Shown in pieces: positions 1 to 9,725 of a DNA stretch of 64,000 bases; within the stretch, counting starts at the first letter, position 1, and every line of letters starts with the position of its first letter. This DNA comes from Bombyx mori. Taxonomy: Eukaryota > Arthropoda > Insecta > Lepidoptera > Bombycidae. Where the stretch lies: positions 18,912,001-18,976,000 of the forward strand of contig NC_085107.1 in NCBI RefSeq assembly GCF_030269925.1. The letters are read 5' to 3'. The notes beneath the pieces were generated by a model. The model was not told the DNA's origin and ran no database searches. It saw nothing but the letters and a program-made list of their open reading frames with translations. A program made the translations under genes and the position numbers.

Positions 1-99
1 GTTCTAACCTGGAAACGCTGCATCTATTCCGATTTTTTCCAATAAAATACTTACTTTAAGTAACACACATGCTCACGAATCACGTCTGTCTGTCGTATC

Positions 100-240
100 G
101 ATATCGTGTAATAAAAATCAAATCCGTAAACAAAATTGTAAAATGCGTAATTACTAAACGATTGACATATAGACCAAGCCTCAAGGTGGATGGCGGATCC
201 ACTTTGTAATGTCTATAAGCTCCACTTAAAGCTAGCTGGT
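100..240 (+). mobile_element. Degenerate tRNA-headed SINE (Bm1-like)
   Basis: This is a weak match to the SINE described at 20150-20592. The linker motif ending in gcgtaattact (about 147-158) and the body motif ctcaaggtggatggcg (about 181-196) lie in the family order on the plus strand, but the segment between them is lost. It is an old, decayed copy with no coding capacity. Confidence 0.4.
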
Positions 241-753
241 CCGAAAGCTTTTTCGGTCGTCTAGCCAATAAAATAAAAATAAAACCAACGATTAAAATTA
301 GATACCGTTTACTAAAAGATAAGTTCTCATATTTGTCTAGGCCCTAATATATTCAAAGCTTTCATTGGCCATCGTAAATAAATATTCGTTACTGTAAAAC
401 GGAAATAAGTCTTGGGCGTCTACAGCTAAAGCAATTAACGGGAAGACAAAGCTCGTAATTGCATTTACTGTCGTGTCTACAAATCGACGTTTTTATCAGT
501 CCGGAAATAGAAGTGAATCGGCTTCCTTCTTAGCGTTCGCTTCGGGAATGCACCTCACTTATTAAGCTGTCTTATTTTGTGTACGTCTACTGAACGTGAT
601 GGAAAATCTATTAGCAGGTAATCGCTGCCTGTAATCTCGCTTCAATATGCAAATATTTCTAGGGCACTAGGAAGCAGGTCTGATATTATTTCCTCGTTGA
701 AAATCGTTTCACAACGTCCCCATTAACGTAGATTATTATTGATCTAAATAACT
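241..753. other. AT-rich non-coding stretch
   Basis: I see no reading frame with recognisable protein character, no tRNA and no repeat family shared with the rest of the window. It is probably unique intergenic or intronic DNA. Confidence 0.5.
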
Positions 754-754
754 A

Positions 755-1030
755 CGGTCGTCTGGTGTAGTGGTAAGTGACATGGTCACTACACAAGGGG
801 GTCGCGGGTTCGAATCCCGCCAAGGGAAGATATTTGTATGATAAATATAAATGTGTTTTCCAGGGTTATGGATGTATATTAAATATATGTATATGTATAA
901 TAAAAATCTTACATTTATATCCGTTATCTGGTACCTGTAGCACAAGTTCTTTACGAACTTATCACGGGACCAGTTAACGTGGCGTGATTGTTAGTAAATA
1001 TTTATTTATTTATTATTTATTATTATTTAT
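755..1030 (+). mobile_element. tRNA-derived SINE, family C, copy 1
   Basis: The head is tRNA-like: an A-box-like TGGTGTAGTGG near 763 and a B box GGTTCGAATCC near 808, the internal promoter of RNA polymerase III. A conserved body of about 150 bp follows and ends in ttattta repeats. The same element occurs at 7369-7640, 16711-16984 (minus) and 30237-30500. The head resembles a real tRNA gene, but its linkage to the same 3' body in all four copies shows it is a retroposon and not a tRNA gene. No protein is encoded. Confidence 0.85.
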
Positions 1031-1139
1031 TTAACTAACAGTCTTCGCAACTTATTTGCAACGAAATTAGATACGCCTGTCAAACTAAATGTTTTTTTCA
1101 AACAAATACATTTAGTATTTAGTGTGTATATCAGTGGAA

Positions 1140-1622
1140 GTTGGAAAGTAGCCCAGGTGATTGACAAATTAAGGAGCGGACGGTTAGCGTGGTATGGACA
1201 TGTGATGCGTAGAGAGGAGATGCATGTTTTTATTTTGTTTTTTTTATTGCTTAGCTGGGTGGGCGAGCTCACAGCCCACTTGGTGTAAAGTGGTTACTGG
1301 AGCCCATAGACATCTACAACGTAAATGCGCCACCCACCTTGAGATATAAGTTCTAAGATCTCAGTATAGTTACCACGGCTGCCCCACCCTTCAAACCGAA
1401 ACGCATTACTGCTTCACGGCAGAAATAGGCAGGGTGGTGGTACCTACCCGTGACTAGCAGATATATGGAAATGGTAGTGCAAGATAGAGGGGGAAAAGAT
1501 CGACCGAAGAAGACATGGATGGAGTGTATGAATGATGATATGAGAGAGAGAGGAGTGCCTATTGAGATGACGGCTGACAGAAGAGAATGGAATAGAAAAA
1601 TTAGCTGTGCCGACCCCATCTA
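1140..1622 (+). pseudogene. RTE-like LINE reverse transcriptase, C-terminal remnant split by a SINE
   Basis: Translation of 1153-1215 gives the RT tail motif KLRSGRLAWYGHVMRRE. After a SINE (1222-1455) the same protein resumes at about 1462 with RPKKTWMECMNDDM and ends near 1622 (CADPI then stop). The order LRSxRLxWYGHVMRR, then RPKKxWMxCxxDDM, then CADP is that of the C-terminus of endonuclease/reverse transcriptase proteins of RTE-like non-LTR retrotransposons in moths. The closest relative in the window is at 44525-44820. Only the last 80 or so residues remain, so this is a 5'-truncated dead copy. Confidence 0.75.
1222..1455 (-). mobile_element. tRNA-headed SINE (Bm1-like), body only
   Basis: The oligo(T) start and the following ttattgcttagctgggtggg mark the 3' end of the SINE on the minus strand. 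The body runs to ggtggtacctacccgtg; the tRNA-like head is missing (5' truncation). It interrupts the RTE-like frame of 1140-1622. The flanks agatgcatg and agatatatg match at 7 of 9 positions and may be a worn target-site duplication. Confidence 0.85.
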
Positions 1623-2263
1623 GTGGGATAACGTGGAGACAAAGAAGAAGAAACACACTGTGTTCATATTGTTTATGATAGAGTGGCTTGAACACAATAC
1701 GCATTCTAAGTACAAATATTGTATTTAAAAAAAACCTAAAACAGATGGTTTTAGTCAGAGAAATGATTAGTATCCTTTCTAATCAAGCGATTAGGAGCAG
1801 GGTTTTGTTCTTGCCTTCGGAGGTATCGTGATCTTGGTCATGAGTGGTCTTTATTAATAATGTCAACAATAAGTGTGTTCCATTGTTGGCCAGTATATAT
1901 GCCTCTTTCCATATTACTCTTTACTATCGCGACTGGAAAAGCAATCATACAACATATTGAAATTTTCGACCTTATGTTTTATAGTGTATGACATAATTTA
2001 CGTTGCAGTATCAACGCGCTCCGGTAATAAAATGATACCAGGAAGCTCGTTATCAGAAGAATTAAAAAGAGGCTTGGTTTCATTTCTTCGAAACATCAGC
2101 GATGTTTTACAGAGCTGTGCTTTAAAATATAATTAATACATTTTACAGATTTGATCAATCGATTCAGCTTACAGCTACCGAAGCCGTAGCGGTTTCATTA
2201 TACGGGTTCCTATTATCGGGTTCATATTGCGGATTCATATTGTACGAAATTTCGAAATTTTTT
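1623..2263. other. Non-coding stretch with an unassigned small frame
   Basis: An 87-codon open frame (1873-2136, plus) shows no family resemblance, no signal peptide and no splice context I can defend; it may be chance. The rest is AT-rich. Near 2207-2245 the phrases gggttcatattg and cggattcatattg form a short imperfect direct repeat. Confidence 0.35.
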
Positions 2264-2513
2264 TTTCCTACCTAAGCTGATAGCCTTGAGATGCTTCAGC
2301 GTAACTTTAACTAGTAGGTGAGCTCACGGGGCTCAAACCTGACGACGTTGGGAACACGAATCCTAGCAAGAGCAGTGCTTCACAGAATCTACCATCGAAT
2401 CAGAAACGAAAACCACTGAGAAGATCCGGCGAGAAACTCAGTGGGCTTTGTCTGTGGGTTAATTTACTAGCCGAGCGCTTCGTCGCAAGCGACGGGTTCG
2501 ACGAGAACGATGA
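2264..2513 (-). mobile_element. LINE 3'-end fragment, family B (BMC1-like)
   Basis: It reads on the minus strand from near 2513 through the phrase ctgagtttctcgccggatct to a T-run (sense oligo(A)) at 2262-2270. The family recurs at 9340, 31135, 34955, 35305, 36935 and 56226. The shared A-rich 3' end with variable 5' start points is typical of truncated non-LTR retrotransposons; I think of BMC1/L1Bm but could not check. GAAATTT occurs on both sides and may be the target duplication. Confidence 0.7.
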
Positions 2514-3714
2514 CTGTGGAAATTTTCATTTATAGACTACACTATGAAACATAATTAATTTGGTTTCGGCGCACTCTCTCTCCCTCTCCTCTTCTCTCTA
2601 GCTTAATGGACCATGTCTTTGACGCTGTCCTATCGTTTCTAATAACTAATTGAATAACAATATTAATTTACTATGGCTTGCAAACATCGTTGGTTCATCA
2701 AATCTAATTAGACAGTCTTCCTGTGACCGCGGTCGAAACAATCTTAAATGAGGATACGGACATTTCCTAATAGAAAATTCAGTTTGCCATCAGCGTTTTA
2801 AAGTTTGTATTGAAATATTTTAATGGATGGGAATTTCTATAGTGGGTCTCGTTAAAGACTAAAATAAGTAGAAAAACGGCGGTAACTTTTTCTAAGTATT
2901 ATATCAGCTTAGTACGATAGCTAAGCGGGGCTAAGCCGCGCCGACAGAAGATGGAACGTATTATTGAGAATCAGACTATGTAACCAGATTGGTTCTGATT
3001 ACATCCTTTTTCAGCAACGTAAAAAGTGTTAGGAAGCAATGGGTCGCGGTTAAAAGCAATTCAATTTCAGATAGAAGTTCCACTACGGTGATCGAGAATA
3101 GTGAACGACTTATATGGTCTAATCACAGAATAAGTTTGACATTGGATCACTACTAAGATATGCTTAAAGACAACAGCTATGTGTATAATTGCATGCAAAA
3201 AAAGACACATAAGATTAATATCATATTCACGCATACAGTGCCATTATACCTGACAGTCATTACTGAAATAGTAAAGATAGTGGTAGACTGAGATTGTCGA
3301 CTCAACTAGACATTCAGCACCTTTGTACTATTATAAAAGCAAAGAGCTTATAATATTTTTAGATAGAGAGTTTCAAATAATAAAATGAGCGTTAGAAAAC
3401 GTTTGCGCCTTTGTCATCGGCAATTTCACTAAAACACCTCTCTATTTTTAAAATTGGAAAATGCTCAATACTAGGTTCTGCCTTTTTACCTCCGCAGAAA
3501 ATCTAGGAAGGTTTTGTTAAAAGTCGCGACAAGCGTACATTTTTCTTGGTCTCTCCTTTTTATTATTCTATTATAAACAAGACCGGGTTCTTGTCAGTCC
3601 ATTATAACGGAACGGCTTCGATTTCATAATTAAAAAACTCATTCAAATCTTTATTTTGTTTTCAGTCTGTTGTCTCTGATTCTCTCATTTTTAATCTACT
3701 TAGACATTATAATA
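2514..3714. other. AT-rich non-coding stretch
   Basis: Apart from short CT-rich runs near 2575-2600 I see no repeat shared with other parts of the window and no convincing frame on either strand. Confidence 0.5.
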
Positions 3715-3725
3715 ACATCTTCGGA

Positions 3726-4181
3726 GACTTTTTGGCGGGAACGCGAGGAGTGAAGTTGTGTGATTTGTTTTATTTTGTCTATTTAGTGTTTCTTCGAGTT
3801 TAAATGTGTAATAATGGTAGTTTCATGAACATCATGAACAGCCCACAGTCGTCCACTGCTGGACATAGGCCTCTTCCAATCTACACCATACCTACACATG
3901 GTAGTTTATTAACTGTTTAATATCTGTGAAAGTGCACAAATGTGGGAAAATGAAACAAAGCCGCTGGACGTAACTTCTCGGGATCCTCCAAAAAGTCCAC
4001 TGAAAAAATCTTAGTAAATGACCACTATTTTACTGATATTATATTTCATCCCATTTCATTTCATTTCATTCTAGTTGATTAATGTCTCAAATTAATCATC
4101 TTCATTTCATTTCACTCCATAATAAAATAAGACATGACTTAAAGGTCTCAGTTATCAGGTCATAAAATCCCTTAAAAAAAA
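3726..4181 (+). mobile_element. TSD-flanked retroposon, family D, copy 1
   Basis: It starts gactttttggcgggaacgcg and ends in an A-run. It is bracketed by a perfect 11-bp target-site duplication ACATCTTCGGA (3715-3725 and 4182-4192). A second copy at 31581-32012 starts at the same base and has its own perfect duplication, so the start point is the true 5' end of the element. The interior carries ATTTC repeats (about 4045-4070) and the conserved tail around tcaggtcataaaatccc. I see no tRNA-like A/B boxes and no reading frame. It may be a short non-autonomous LINE derivative (5' and 3' ends joined). An 84-bp LINE tail is inserted at 3824-3907. Confidence 0.8.
3824..3907 (-). mobile_element. Short LINE 3' fragment inserted in the family-D retroposon
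   Basis: The core tccactgctggacataggcc is, on the minus strand, the end of a LINE RT gene (compare gaggtctatgttcagcag at 23577-23594). It is flanked by a 10-bp duplication ATGGTAGTTT (3814-3823 and 3898-3907), and the copy at 31581-32012 shows the empty site at the same place. Confidence 0.75.
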
Positions 4182-4192
4182 ACATCTTCGGA

Positions 4193-4625
4193 AATTCGTT
4201 TCAAATGACTTAGTACATATGCCTTTGTCGCGTTAATGAAGGCTGGTTCCTTAACTGGAATTCGGGCATTTTTAGGCGCTCGTCCTCTCAAAGCCAATTG
4301 GCCCGCGAGCCTGTCAGCTCTGGGAAATAAACAAAGAGTTCGAATCAATAGAGGTTAGACTATTTTCATTAAGATCCATAAATGCTAGACCATCAGAAGT
4401 TTCACACGCCTTCAACGACACAACTACGAGTTGATATTAGTCAAGTTACATAGTTATTAATTTAATTTCGTACTAAGTGCTTTTCGTAATTCTACTTGCA
4501 TTGGAACTATACATAAGCTTATGTTATTTGTAGCACTTCTGTATTCTAAAAGCACTCAAAAATGTATGCTCTTAGGAATAAAGATACCTACAGAACAAAA
4601 AAACCCGATATTTTAGATCTAATAT
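4193..4625. other. Non-coding stretch
   Basis: No gene, RNA or shared repeat seen. The gene-like GC content near 4250-4320 has no long open frame. Confidence 0.45.
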
Positions 4626-4871
4626 TTTTTTTTATTGCTTAGATGGGTGGACGAGCTCACAGCCGACCTGGTGTTAAGTGGTTACTGGAGCCCATAGAAA
4701 TCTACAACGTAAATGCGCCACCCACCTCGAGATATAAGTTCTAATGTCTCAGTATAGTCACAACGGCTACCCCACCCTTCGAACCGAAACGCATTACTGC
4801 TTCACGGCGGAAATAGGCGGGGTGGTGGTACCTACCCGTGCGGACTCCCAAGAGGTCCTACCACCAGTAAA
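4626..4871 (-). mobile_element. tRNA-headed SINE (Bm1-like), body only
   Basis: A well-kept copy of the family described at 20150-20592, from the oligo(T)/ttattgcttagatgggtgg end to gaggtcctaccaccagta. The tRNA-like head is absent. Confidence 0.9.
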
Positions 4872-5106
4872 TGTATGTATATATTTAAACGTATATAAGT
4901 ATCTATGTCAGGTTCTGGTCCCCATAACACAGGGAATCTTAATTTAGGAGCGGACGACAGCGCGTGATTTGTTCCTAGTTATTTATTTTTTATTATTATG
5001 AAGTCTAATAAAACGTGTTTAATATTGTTGCGCCGGTAAGAGTAACGCCATCTATCGCCGAATATTCGAACGAATATCGAAGGATCTAATAGCACCTATA
5101 ACGCTC

Positions 5107-5893
5107 TAGCCCAAGAGCCCGTGGGCTCTACCTGTATGTATTTGACCAGACCTGGACCTCCGAATAGCTGGAACCTTCCATCATCTACATCACTAGATTT
5201 TTTGGCATTGTATAACTGGCAAGTTAAATGTTGAATGATAAAAATGAGGAATTGAATTATTTTTTGATCAGCATTATACCGTATTATTTGTAATTATTCC
5301 ATAAAAAATTCACTTCTTTATTGTCTAACTAATGAAGTTTAGTATATAAAATATAAAAAAATTATTAATTTCGGTAAATACATTGCTAAAGTAAATTGCA
5401 AGTAAATTATATTCCTCTAAAACAGTGAACGGAAAACATAATATACATCTGGCCGGGTAGTAGCTAAGATTTTATTATATGTTGATGTGTGTACGCAATG
5501 TAGAGGTCTGCCGTGATCAAAATAAGTTTTTAAGACTATAATAAACAACATATTATTATATCAATGGCAGATCTGGTCAATTACTTTCAAAATTTTATTT
5601 TTTTAGCATTTTCAAAGTGGTCTGCCACAAAGTAAAATGCGCGATAATGGTCTGCCATTCTTATTTTCTAATAATAATAATCATATATTTTCAAAATTTC
5701 AAAACGGCAGACGTGGTCAAATGGATTTAAAATCCGTCAAAATCGGTACCTGTCCTACCTGAGCGCTTGGCGCGTCGACCACTTTGAGCTTAGTGAGTCC
5801 CCACCCCATGCATGGTAGGTATAGGGGTCTCAATGTACGAAAATTCAGGTCTGGTCAAATACATACAGGTAGAGCCCACGGGCTCTTGGGCTA
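5107..5893. mobile_element. Non-autonomous DNA transposon with 48-bp perfect TIRs
   Basis: The left end (5107-5154) and right end (5846-5893) are perfect inverted repeats of 48 bp starting TAGCCCAAGAGCCCGTGGGC. The left arm itself contains a short hairpin (agagcccgtgggctct). If the outer TA is the target duplication, the element is Tc1/mariner-like in insertion; a 3-bp CTC duplication is an alternative. The interior repeats a GGCAGA-NN-TGGTCAA/GGTCTGCC motif at about 5504, 5567, 5617, 5648 and 5705, echoing the TIR phrase ggtctggtcaaat. A 69-codon frame at 5784-5993 runs out of the element and is not a plausible gene. Confidence 0.8.
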
Positions 5894-5988
5894 CTCGAGA
5901 AGTACAACGTCATCATTGTCAGATAGCGGAAACACAATAATCGAAATATATGGAATATTCTCGATAATTCCAGGGATGTGGTATCGGC

Positions 5989-6026
5989 TATAAAAGCGAT
6001 GCAAACATGGTCCGCAGTCAATCAGT
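5989..6026 (+). promoter_or_regulatory. LTR core promoter: TATA box and initiator
   Basis: TATAAAAG at 5989-5996 is followed 33 bases later by TCAGT (6022-6026), the arthropod initiator consensus. This is the expected core promoter of an LTR. The related LTR at 14712-15066 has the weaker TTTAAAAG in the same place. Confidence 0.6.
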
Positions 6027-6193
6027 TAACAGAACTACTCGAACCGAAACAGCGAACGGATCACCTGAGGCGAAGCAGAAGAAGCGAATTGAGAGTTTTA
6101 AAGTGTTTGTTGAGTGTTTTAAGTGTTGAATACAGTTTTTAATTTGTACTTCGTTAGATTTTTTTTATTTATCCCGAACCCCAGCGCGTAATA

Positions 6194-6529
6194 ATGTGAT
6201 AAAAAGTTATTATTGCGCATAAACGTTCCACCTTCTTTGAGCAAGCAAGCATCTTCGGAAAATTCTTCGTTTTGTTTGCCTTATTCTAGAGTGCCGTTCA
6301 CTTCGCCTCTTAGGTATATTGTGACCTACTTTAAAATAAATTTGTTGTGAAATAAACGACGAAGACTTCCTGACCTATCTTTCAGGGACATACCAAGTGG
6401 ATCGGATGGTCATATTAAAAATATGAATGCATATACGATGAACACTCTTAGGGCGATGCGGAATCAACATTTATTTTGATATTTAGATTTGAATGAGACT
6501 GAAAAACGCTTATCGGAAGATTATCATTA
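6194..6529. other. Non-coding stretch between solo LTR and Helitron-like element
   Basis: AT-rich; no gene or shared repeat seen. Confidence 0.4.
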
Positions 6530-6748
6530 TCTATGCATTTAAATTTAAAAAAATATAATTTTTGTCTGTCTGTCTGACTGTTTGTTCCGGCTGATCTCTG
6601 AAACAGCTAAACCGATTTTGACGGGACTTTCACTGATAGGTAGCTGATGATATAAGGAGTAACTTAGGTTTTTTTTAAACTAGCTTCGCCTCGCGCCGTC
6701 ACCCGCGGCACGACAATAGTCACGGGTAACATCGCGGGACTCAGCTAA
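6530..6748 (+). mobile_element. Short Helitron-like element
   Basis: It starts A|TCTATGCATTTAAA and ends CAGCTAA|T, fitting the Helitron rule (5' TC, 3' CTRR, insertion between A and T). It contains tgtctgtctgtctg and the widespread moth phrase aaaccgattttgacgggact. No Rep/helicase coding sequence is present. Confidence 0.55.
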
Positions 6749-6803
6749 TTATACATAATATCTTAAGCTACAAAGAACCAGACGATCTCCGAAATCAGGA
6801 TAT

Positions 6804-6903
6804 TTTTTTATTTATGATCTTAGATGGATGGACGAACTCACGACTCACCGTACTACCGATACGACTACCCGTACGGACTCACAAGAGGTCCTACCACCAG
6901 TAA
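6804..6903 (-). mobile_element. Internally deleted Bm1-like SINE
   Basis: The two ends of the SINE body (ttagatggatggacgaactc and cggactcacaagaggtccta) are kept but about 140 bp between them is missing. Confidence 0.7.
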
Positions 6904-7368
6904 AAAGAAAGAAAGAATTCCATTTTTCTTTACATTTAGCAGTGGTCATCCAGTCTCTTGCTGCTTTGGACACGATCTCGTATGCATACTGAATTAGTCG
7001 TTCTCCTCTCTTGCTTTTGTTTCCAAAACGTTCCCGCCTGCTATTCTGCTTTCATAGCTTTTTTTTTAAATCGACCATTATTTTTATAGACTGTGTAGAG
7101 ATCAAAATATCATGAGGCTCTTCTATTGTCAAATAGTTGCATTTAAAATAAAAACACTTCGTTCTCTTCAATTATTTTAGAAATTCATATAGTTTGCGTG
7201 GCCGCATTGATGATAGGCGAGTTTGTATAAATGAAAACTAATCCTGTTACAAAAAATGTATTATGAGGTTCAAATTTTACATTTTGGTATAAACGCGTCG
7301 GTAGCGAGTAAGTGTTTGTTAGTGTAGCGGTTGAGTAAAATATCTGATATCATACTTACGGATTTCAC
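6904..7368. other. Non-coding stretch
   Basis: No gene or repeat identified. Bases 6921-6958 (catttttctttacatttagcagtggtcatccag) read in reverse complement resemble 8495-8520 just outside another SINE, an isolated short match of unclear meaning. Confidence 0.35.
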
Positions 7369-7640
7369 GGCCGTCTGGTGTAGTAGTAAGTTACATGGTT
7401 ACTACACAAGGGGGTCGCGGGTTCGAGTCCCGCCAAGAGAAGATATTTGTATGATAAATATAAATGTCTTTTCCAGGGTTGTGGATATATATTAAATACA
7501 TTATGTATGTGTATAATAAAAATCTTACATTTATTTCCGTTATCTGGTACCTGTAACACAAGTTCTTTACGAACTTATCACGGGACCAGTTAACGTGGCG
7601 TGATTGTTAATAAATATTTTTATTATTATTTATATTTATA
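7369..7640 (+). mobile_element. tRNA-derived SINE, family C, copy 2
   Basis: Same structure as 755-1030: tRNA-like head with B box GGTTCGAGTCC, the body through gttctttacgaacttatcac, and an AT-rich tail. One base of the A-box region differs (tagtagtaag). Confidence 0.85.
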
Positions 7641-8239
7641 CTAAAGCTAGTTATGCCTTGAAGCTTACTCGTGTACTCCTTGGTTTAGACGCTAAACTAA
7701 TGAAAACTGACTGGGTGCCGCTGCGTCGTCACTGAATCTTCGTTCCACTGAATCTTGTTTACTAACTAAGCTCTCAAACATAACTTTATGAAAACACAGT
7801 TACAAGCGTGCGCCATGAATAAATTTTGCGGTATACGTTTAACTAATCAACGATTACAATTCTGTATTTTATTATGGGCTTTAATTTAATTTAATTTTAA
7901 GAGCTGATCAAAATTTTCACTATCGAAATAATAGGTAATCTTCCTATAATATCTTCTTTTAAACGTTCGAATGTTTAGATAATTTAAGATTTTGGATCTT
8001 CTGGTAGAAAATTTTCTAATTGCTTACAACCGGATAGATAAAGGATTTTGGACATAGAGCATAGGGATTCAGGGTATGATTTTGGGTGCGACATCGCCTG
8101 CTATGTACAAAAGTGTGACAATACCTACCACAACAGCTTGCTTTATAGCCGACAGCCTATTGCGAGTAAAATCCAAAATAGTTATATAAATCAAACGAAT
8201 TCACTTGCATCTTAATTAAAAAATACCACCACAAATCCT
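7641..8239. other. Non-coding stretch
   Basis: AT-rich; no gene, RNA or shared repeat seen. Confidence 0.45.
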
Positions 8240-8490
8240 TTTTTATTATTGCTTATATGGGTGAACGAGCTCACAGCCCACCTGGTGTTAAGTGGTTACT
8301 GGAGCCCATAGGCATCTACAACGTAAATGCGCCATCCACTTTGAGATATAAATTCTAAGGTCTCAGTATAGTTACAACGGCTGCCTCGTCCTTCAAACCG
8401 AAACGCATTACTGCTTCACGGCAGAAATGGGCAGGGTGGTGGTACCTACCCGAGCGGACTTACAAGAGGTCCTACCGCCAGTAAAAAACT
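8240..8490 (-). mobile_element. tRNA-headed SINE (Bm1-like), body only
   Basis: Good match to the family body on the minus strand, ending at gaggtcctaccgccagta. Head absent. Confidence 0.88.
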
Positions 8491-8771
8491 GGATGACCAC
8501 TGCTAAATGTAAAGAAAAATCGAATTGTTTGGAAGAGGTTTTTAATCTGAGGGGTCCACAATAAAAGGATATTAAATTGCACGAGTAGTAGATTTATTGT
8601 GGTTACTTAGTAATATAATTATTAAATACTAAATTAATTAAGCTCTCTAATTATTTTGGAATCAAATAAAGCTGTTTTATTATTATTATTGTCATTATTG
8701 GCCATGTTATTAACATTGATCACGTTGCATCAAATCAAGATGTAAGCTCCGAGATCTTCTCACCACACTTC

Positions 8772-8880
8772 ACATCAGTAATTACGCAAATTATAATTTT
8801 GCGGGTTTGAATTCGAACACCGGTGCATCGCTACATACGAGTGCACCGGACGTATTATCTTTTAGGCCGCGACGACTTCA
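8772..8880 (-). mobile_element. Head of a Bm1-like SINE, 3' part missing
   Basis: On the minus strand it holds the tRNA-like head (B box GTTCGAATTC, one change from GTTCGAATCC) joined directly to the linker aattataatttgcgtaatta; the body is absent. It supports the claim that this SINE family has a tRNA-derived 5' end. Confidence 0.65.
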
Positions 8881-9339
8881 AATAACTTCGGCTTCTTACG
8901 GCAATAATGCACTTAATTCACGTCGAACGATATTTCTTCCGACCCTAATATCCAAGACCGCCCAACTGACTTTAGACATCGGATAGAGCCTTCAATTTTA
9001 CATGCATCAATCAATGTTCGTGGTCGATCGAATATTTATTTCGGTATTATGTAAATTTAAAATTGAATTTTCAATAAAGCCATATTGGACGTAAGTTTAT
9101 ACTTGTTTTGTGTATTTCTCGTTAATCTTCAACCGAACTATATCGTAAGGCTAAAAATAAATTTGTATTATGATAGTAGAGTAATTTTTTGGGCGTATGT
9201 AGCGAGACAGCATGGGCATATACCACCAGCCTGCCTATTTCTGAAGTAGCAGTCTTGAGTTCCGGTTTTACAAGTACATAGATATTTGGGTAATCAGAGG
9301 CTTGGCCTATAACCCTGACATTGATAGTATCCGTGAGCG

Positions 9340-9525
9340 TCAGTAATCATTTACCATCCTGCCCATACTCGCAACCTACTCGACGGATCTTCTCAGTAGG
9401 TTGCGATTTCGATCCGGTGGTAGATTCAGCAAAGCACTGCTTCTTGCTAGGGTCAGTGTTAGGCAACTCTCCTATGTTGTGCCTGCGAGCTCACCTAACA
9501 GTACGAGAGTAGCTGGAACAGCCCC
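9340..9525 (+). mobile_element. LINE 3'-end fragment, family B
   Basis: It holds ggatcttctcagtaggttgc, gatccggtggtagattcagc and cttgctagggtcagtgttag in family order. The end runs straight into a Bm1-like SINE at 9526, so the two are fused or one inserted at the tail of the other. Confidence 0.65.
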
Positions 9526-9725
9526 GGCTACTGGTGGCAGGACCTCTTGTGAGCCCGCACGGGTAGATACCATCACCTTGCCTATTGCTACCGTGAAACA
9601 GTAATGCGTTTCGATTTGAAGGGTGAGCCACTTTAACTATACTGAGACCTTAGAACTCATATCTCAAGGTGGGTGGCGGCATTTACGTTGTAGATGTCCA
9701 TGGGGTCCAGTAACCACATCCCCAT
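9526..9725 (+). mobile_element. tRNA-headed SINE (Bm1-like), body only
   Basis: It starts actggtggcaggacctcttg and runs to ggggtccagtaaccacat; the last 50 bp diverge. Plus strand. Confidence 0.8.

Larger units (their letters stand above)
5026..6193 (+). mobile_element. Solo LTR interrupted by a TIR element
   Basis: The LTR begins TGTTGCGCCGG and ends GCGCGTAATA. With the inserted element (5107-5893) removed it is about 383 bp and aligns along its length with the uninterrupted LTR at 14712-15066 (minus). No internal retrotransposon sequence lies on either side, so it is a solo LTR left by recombination. The shared phrase gcgaacggatcacctgaggc and the TGTTAC...GTAACA-type ends suggest a Gypsy-type element, but no coding part is present to prove it. 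Confidence 0.75.

Noticed and set aside
763..838. Apparent tRNA gene with A and B boxes
   Set aside because: The same 75 bp is always joined to the same 3' body in four copies; one (16711-16984) has a damaged B box. It is a SINE head.
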